A DNA stretch of 10,378 bases from positions 1 through 10,378 of the forward strand of contig JABFRY010000472.1 in assembly GCA_013140955.1 (NCBI GenBank), given 5' to 3'. The position numbers and the translations under genes are program-made. The DNA is from Acidobacteriota bacterium. Its GTDB lineage: Bacteria; Acidobacteriota; Vicinamibacteria; Vicinamibacterales; UBA2999. Numbering within the stretch: the first letter of the stretch is position 1; every line of letters begins with the position of its first letter. Under the pieces are notes generated by a model. It was not told the DNA's origin. It saw only the letters and a program-made list of their open reading frames with translations, and did no database searches. This document shows, one piece after another, positions 7,515-10,378 of the stretch.

Positions 7515-7520
7515 TATAGT
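7515..7520 (+). promoter_or_regulatory. Possible -10 element for the downstream three-gene operon
   Basis: TATAGT matches the sigma70 -10 consensus at 5 of 6 positions in otherwise very GC-rich DNA, 97 nt before the ATG at 7618. No -35 box lies at normal spacing; TTGCCC at 7485-7490 is 24 nt away. Support is therefore limited to one box and its position in a 150-bp gap. Confidence 0.33.
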
Positions 7521-7563
7521 CTGGCGCGCGCCACGTCCGCCAGCGGGAGTGTCCCGGGGGTTC

Positions 7564-7585
7564 GGGCGCCTGTTGCACGGCGCCC
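7564..7585 (+). promoter_or_regulatory. Stem-loop in the 5' leader of the secreted-protein operon
   Basis: GGGCGCC (7564-7570) and GGCGCCC (7579-7585) form a perfect 7-bp GC stem with an 8-nt loop, 32 nt before the ATG at 7618. There is no T tract, so it is not an intrinsic terminator. It could affect mRNA stability or translation, or be chance in this base composition. Confidence 0.3.
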
Positions 7586-7617
7586 TGCACGACGCGCCCG
7601 GAGGCCGCACCCGTATC

Positions 7618-8409
7618 ATGTCCACTCGTCATTCGACCCGTCGCGCCACACCATGGCTCGCGCTGGCGGCCGCCGCGGTGCTCTGCGCCAGCGCCGACCG
7701 CGTGCTCTCGGCCCAAGCCGCTCAGGACACGGCGCAGACCCCGCGTGCGGCTGCCCTCGCCGACCTCACCGGCTACTGGGTGTCGGTCGTGACCGAGGAG
7801 TGGCTCTGGCGCATGCGCACGCCCCCGAAGGGCGACTACATCAGCGTGCCCCTGAGCGAGGCGGGACGCGAGGTCGCCGATGCATGGGACCCGGCCACCG
7901 ATGGCTCCTGCAAGGCCTACGGCGCCGGCGGCCTGATGCGGATGCCCACGCGCTTGCGGATCACGTGGGAGGGAGACGACGTGTTGAAGGTCGAGACGGA
8001 CGCCGGAGCACAGACGCGGCGTCTCCGGTTCGAGGCGCCGGCACAGCCGGGTCCGCAGTCGCTCCAGGGCCTGTCGCTGGCGGCGTGGGAACCCAACGGC
8101 GGCCCGCCCGTCATGCGTGGCGGCGCCCGTATCGGGGCACCCGCGCCGGAGGGGGGCACGTTGAAAGTGGTCACCTCCAACCTGTCGGAGGGCTGGCTGC
8201 GAAAGAACGGCGTGGCCTACAGCGACAGCACGACGATGCTGGAGTACTTCGACCGCGTCAGCTTCCCCAACGGCGACGACTTCCTCATCGTCAGCTCCGT
8301 GGTGCAGGACCCGCGCTACCTGCTGAGCGAGTACACGACCAGCTACCACTTCAAGCGGGAAGCCGACGGCAGCAAGTGGGCGCCGGCGGCCTGCCGTCCG
8401 ATCGAGTAG
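7618..8409 (+). CDS. Exported GxW-motif protein, function unknown (paralogue of the next gene)
   Basis: A 263-residue protein with a signal peptide (MSTRHSTRRATPWLALAAAAVLC, likely cleavage near SAQA at 31-34). I do not recognise a characterised family. The mature protein opens with ADLTGYWVSVV (residues 48-58), a G-x-W start like that of small lipid/ligand-binding beta-barrels. It then has VPLSEAGREVADAW (77-90), a CKAYGAGGLMRMP segment with Cys98, and beta-rich TLKVVTSNLSEGWLRKNGV (181-199) to VVQDPRYL (228-235). The latter segments align by eye with the next gene's product. ATG 7618 is chosen because it begins the signal peptide; GGAGG (7600-7604) is 13 nt upstream, rather far. An upstream GTG (7549) would add a poor N-terminus. 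First gene of a probable operon with the next two (18-nt and 37-nt gaps). A periplasmic or secreted accessory role is inferred. Confidence 0.8.
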   Translation: MSTRHSTRRATPWLALAAAAVLCASADRVLSAQAAQDTAQTPRAAALADLTGYWVSVVTEEWLWRMRTPPKGDYISVPLSEAGREVADAWDPATDGSCKAYGAGGLMRMPTRLRITWEGDDVLKVETDAGAQTRRLRFEAPAQPGPQSLQGLSLAAWEPNGGPPVMRGGARIGAPAPEGGTLKVVTSNLSEGWLRKNGVAYSDSTTMLEYFDRVSFPNGDDFLIVSSVVQDPRYLLSEYTTSYHFKREADGSKWAPAACRPIE

Positions 8410-8427
8410 CTCGCGCAGGAGGACACG

Positions 8428-9393
8428 ATGGTCACCCGTCCGCTCCACACACGTCTTCCGGAGGCTCGTATGCGCCGCCTGTCGCTCACGTACATTCCGG
8501 CCGTTGCCGCCGCACTGCTCGTGCTCACCGCCGTCGCCGCCACAGCGCAGGGGCGGGCCGGGGGACCGCCATCGGTGGATCTGGCCGGCAACTGGGCCAT
8601 GGCCAACGACGAGGAGCTGCTGATCCGGGTCGACCCGGGCCCCGAGCTGGGCAACTTCACCGGCTTCCCGCTCAATGCGGCGGGCCGACAGAAGGCGCTC
8701 AGCTGGAACTCCACCATCCAGGCCATTCCCGAGCACCAGGCCCGGCCCCACGCCGCCACCTATTCGATGCGCGGGCCCGGACCCAACATCCACGTCGGCG
8801 AGATCATCCATCCGCGCACCCGGCAACTGCAGGCGTACACGATCACCGGCCTGTTCGAGAACGCGAACCGGACCATCTGGCTCGACGGCCGGGAGCATCC
8901 GTCCGAGTTTGCCGAGCACCTCTGGAACGGCTTCTCGACGGGCACCTGGGTGAACGGCATGCTCAAGGTGGTCACCACGCACATGAAGCAGATGTTCCTG
9001 CAGCGCAACGGCATCCCCGTGAGCCCGTACGCCGTGATGACCGAGTACTTCATCCGTCACGGCGACCGCCTGGTCCACATGTCCCAGGTGGACGATCCGA
9101 TCTACCTCGAGGAGCCGATGGTCCGGACGCAGACGTTCCGGTGGAACCCGGGCCAGCGCGAGGGCGGCATCAATCACGTCGAGATCGCCGACGAACTGCC
9201 GTTCCTGAAGCCCGGTGACGTGCCCCACTACCCGCTCGGCACGAAGCACCCGGACTACGCGGAGGCCAACGGCCTTCCGTACGAGGCCACGCTCGGCGGC
9301 GCCGCGCAGCTCTATCCCGAGTACGTCGGGACACTCAAGCAGCTGATGGAGCAGGAGGCGTCGTCCCGGCGCACCGGCTCCGGCCGCCCGTAG
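8428..9393 (+). CDS. Exported GxW-motif protein, function unknown (second paralogue)
   Basis: Up to 321 residues. Two in-frame ATGs each have a near-perfect Shine-Dalgarno at 5-nt spacing: ATG 8428 with AGGAGG (8417-8422) and ATG 8470 with GGAGG (8460-8464). The shorter form starts MRRLSLTYIPAVAAALL, a cleaner signal peptide, with cleavage near ATA-Q. The outer start is given here. Numbering from it: VDLAGNWAMAN (50-60), FPLNAAGRQKALSW (80-93), then a block TYSMRGPGPNIHVGEI and YTITGLFENANRTIWLDG (137-154), and MLKVVTTHMKQMFLQRNGI (178-196) to VDDPIYLEEP (221-230). A Pro/Tyr/Gly-rich tail follows (LPFLKPGDVPHYPLGTKHP). It resembles the preceding product at four points and is longer. No catalytic signature is recognised; I do not assign a function. 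Confidence 0.85.
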   Translation: MVTRPLHTRLPEARMRRLSLTYIPAVAAALLVLTAVAATAQGRAGGPPSVDLAGNWAMANDEELLIRVDPGPELGNFTGFPLNAAGRQKALSWNSTIQAIPEHQARPHAATYSMRGPGPNIHVGEIIHPRTRQLQAYTITGLFENANRTIWLDGREHPSEFAEHLWNGFSTGTWVNGMLKVVTTHMKQMFLQRNGIPVSPYAVMTEYFIRHGDRLVHMSQVDDPIYLEEPMVRTQTFRWNPGQREGGINHVEIADELPFLKPGDVPHYPLGTKHPDYAEANGLPYEATLGGAAQLYPEYVGTLKQLMEQEASSRRTGSGRP

Positions 9394-9430
9394 GCGGTCG
9401 TTCCGGATTCGCCCAGTGGAGACTCCAGCC

Positions 9431-10378
9431 GTGCATTCGCGTTCCCGTCTCTCTTCCATGCCTGTCGCGGCCTGCCTGGCAGTCTGTGCCGCGCTGGTGG
9501 CCGTCGCTCCCGCCGCGGCGCAGCGCGCCGACCCGCGCCCGCAGCGGTCCACCTACGCCGCCCGCGCCGACCTCGAAGTCCTCCACGTCCAGGGCAGCGT
9601 GTACCTGCTGGCGGGCGGAGGCAGCAACGTGGTGTTCCAGGTGGGCGAGGACGCCGTCTTCGTCGTGGATACGAATCCGGCCGCCCTCAGCGACAAGGTG
9701 ATCGCGGCCATCCGGACCGTCACCGACGCACCCATCCGCTACATCGTGAACACGAGCGCGGACGAGGACCACGTCGGCGGCAACGAGGCGCTCGCCAAAG
9801 CCGACGGCGGCAACGTGAACGCCTTCCTCGGTACGAGCGCGCGCATCTACGCCCACGAGAACACGTACAGCCGGATGGCGAACCCCGGCGGCGGGGCCAC
9901 GGCGATGCCCGTGGCGCTGTGGCCGACCGATGCGTTCACCAGCCCGAAGAAGACCTTCTTCGTCACCGGCGAGCCCATCGAGGTGATCCACGTGCCGTCG
10001 GCGCACACCGATGGCGACGTCCTGGTGTTCTTCCGGAAGTCGGACGTCATCGCGGCCGGCGACGTCTTCCTGAACACCACCTACCCGGTGATCGATCCGC
10101 AGAGGGGCGGCAGCCTCGCAGGCATCCTGAACGCCCTGAACCTCATCGTCGACATGACGATCCCCGAGTACAACGCCATGGGCGGCACCCGCGTGATTGC
10201 CGGCCACGGCCGCATCAACAACGAGATCGACGTCGTCGAGTACCGCGACATGCTGACCATCATCCGCGACCGCATCGCGCTGATGGTGCAGGAGGGACGC
10301 TCGCTCGAGGACGTGAAGGCCGCCGGCGTGACGCTCGAGTACGACGGCAGTCACGGGGCAACCAGCGGGCCGTGGACC
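9431..10378 (+). CDS. Exported metallo-beta-lactamase-fold protein with altered zinc motif (cut by the right edge)
   Basis: 316 residues visible with no stop before the window ends; the family suggests only a short C-terminal piece is missing. Signal peptide: SRLSSMPVAACLAVCAALVA, cleavage near AAA-Q at 28-31. MBL-fold landmarks in order are VYLLAGGGSNVVFQVGED, FVVDTNPAA (77-85), YIVNTSADEDHVGGNEAL (104-121), VIHVPSAHTDGDVLVFF (His192), VIAAGDVF (Asp211) and VIAGHGRI (His259). The canonical HxHxDH reads S109-x-D111-x-D113-H114, so two of three site-1 zinc ligands are replaced. Asp113, His114, His192, Asp211 and His259 remain, which could hold one metal. GTG 9431 has GGAG (9418-9421) 9 nt upstream; ATG 9458 is an internal alternative. 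Third gene of the secreted-protein operon. Substrate unknown; hydrolase activity cannot be assumed. Confidence 0.87.
   Translation, partial: MHSRSRLSSMPVAACLAVCAALVAVAPAAAQRADPRPQRSTYAARADLEVLHVQGSVYLLAGGGSNVVFQVGEDAVFVVDTNPAALSDKVIAAIRTVTDAPIRYIVNTSADEDHVGGNEALAKADGGNVNAFLGTSARIYAHENTYSRMANPGGGATAMPVALWPTDAFTSPKKTFFVTGEPIEVIHVPSAHTDGDVLVFFRKSDVIAAGDVFLNTTYPVIDPQRGGSLAGILNALNLIVDMTIPEYNAMGGTRVIAGHGRINNEIDVVEYRDMLTIIRDRIALMVQEGRSLEDVKAAGVTLEYDGSHGATSGPWT

Noticed and set aside
5494..9552. A very long minus-strand open frame (over 1300 codons) lying antisense to the FG-GAP gene and both GxW genes.
   Set aside because: Low-complexity Arg/Ala/Gly/Val/His-rich translation without domains, opposite genes that have signal peptides and conserved motifs; a common artefact of strong GC bias at third codon positions.

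Overview
The window is about 70% G+C and comes from a bacterium with an outer membrane, shown by a TonB-dependent receptor and several exported proteins. An FG-GAP/ASPIC-UnbV lipoprotein candidate beside paralogous secreted 'GxW' proteins and an exported MBL-fold protein, together with the base composition, suggests an Acidobacteriota member, perhaps Vicinamibacteria. That placement is inference; no rRNA or other phylogenetic marker is present.

Layout. (1) 1-341, minus: N-terminal third of homoserine dehydrogenase (hom), running off the left edge. (2) 342-541: divergent gap holding a minus-strand promoter-like pair, a hairpin and a strong intrinsic terminator, all before the hom start codon. 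It looks like a regulated leader of about 150 nt. (3) 542-2535, plus: N-carbamoylputrescine amidase (aguB) and agmatine deiminase (aguA), overlapping by 4 bp. Together they convert agmatine to putrescine. (4) 2536-2624: convergent gap with two small GC hairpins. (5) 2625-5320, minus: a Sel1-repeat exported protein followed 44 nt later by a BtuB-like TonB-dependent receptor, a likely two-gene operon. (6) 5515-7467, plus: a large FG-GAP/ASPIC-UnbV protein with seven calcium-loop motifs and a possible lipoprotein signal. (7) 7618-10378, plus: a probable three-gene operon of two exported proteins that resemble each other, then an exported metallo-beta-lactamase-fold protein whose first two zinc-ligand positions are Ser and Asp instead of His. 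This last gene runs off the right edge.

The left part is core metabolism (aspartate-family amino acids, polyamine synthesis). The right two thirds is cell-envelope and exported function of unknown substrate. The least familiar items are the hom leader and the paralogue-plus-degenerate-MBL operon. No mobile element, CRISPR array, tRNA or rRNA was seen.
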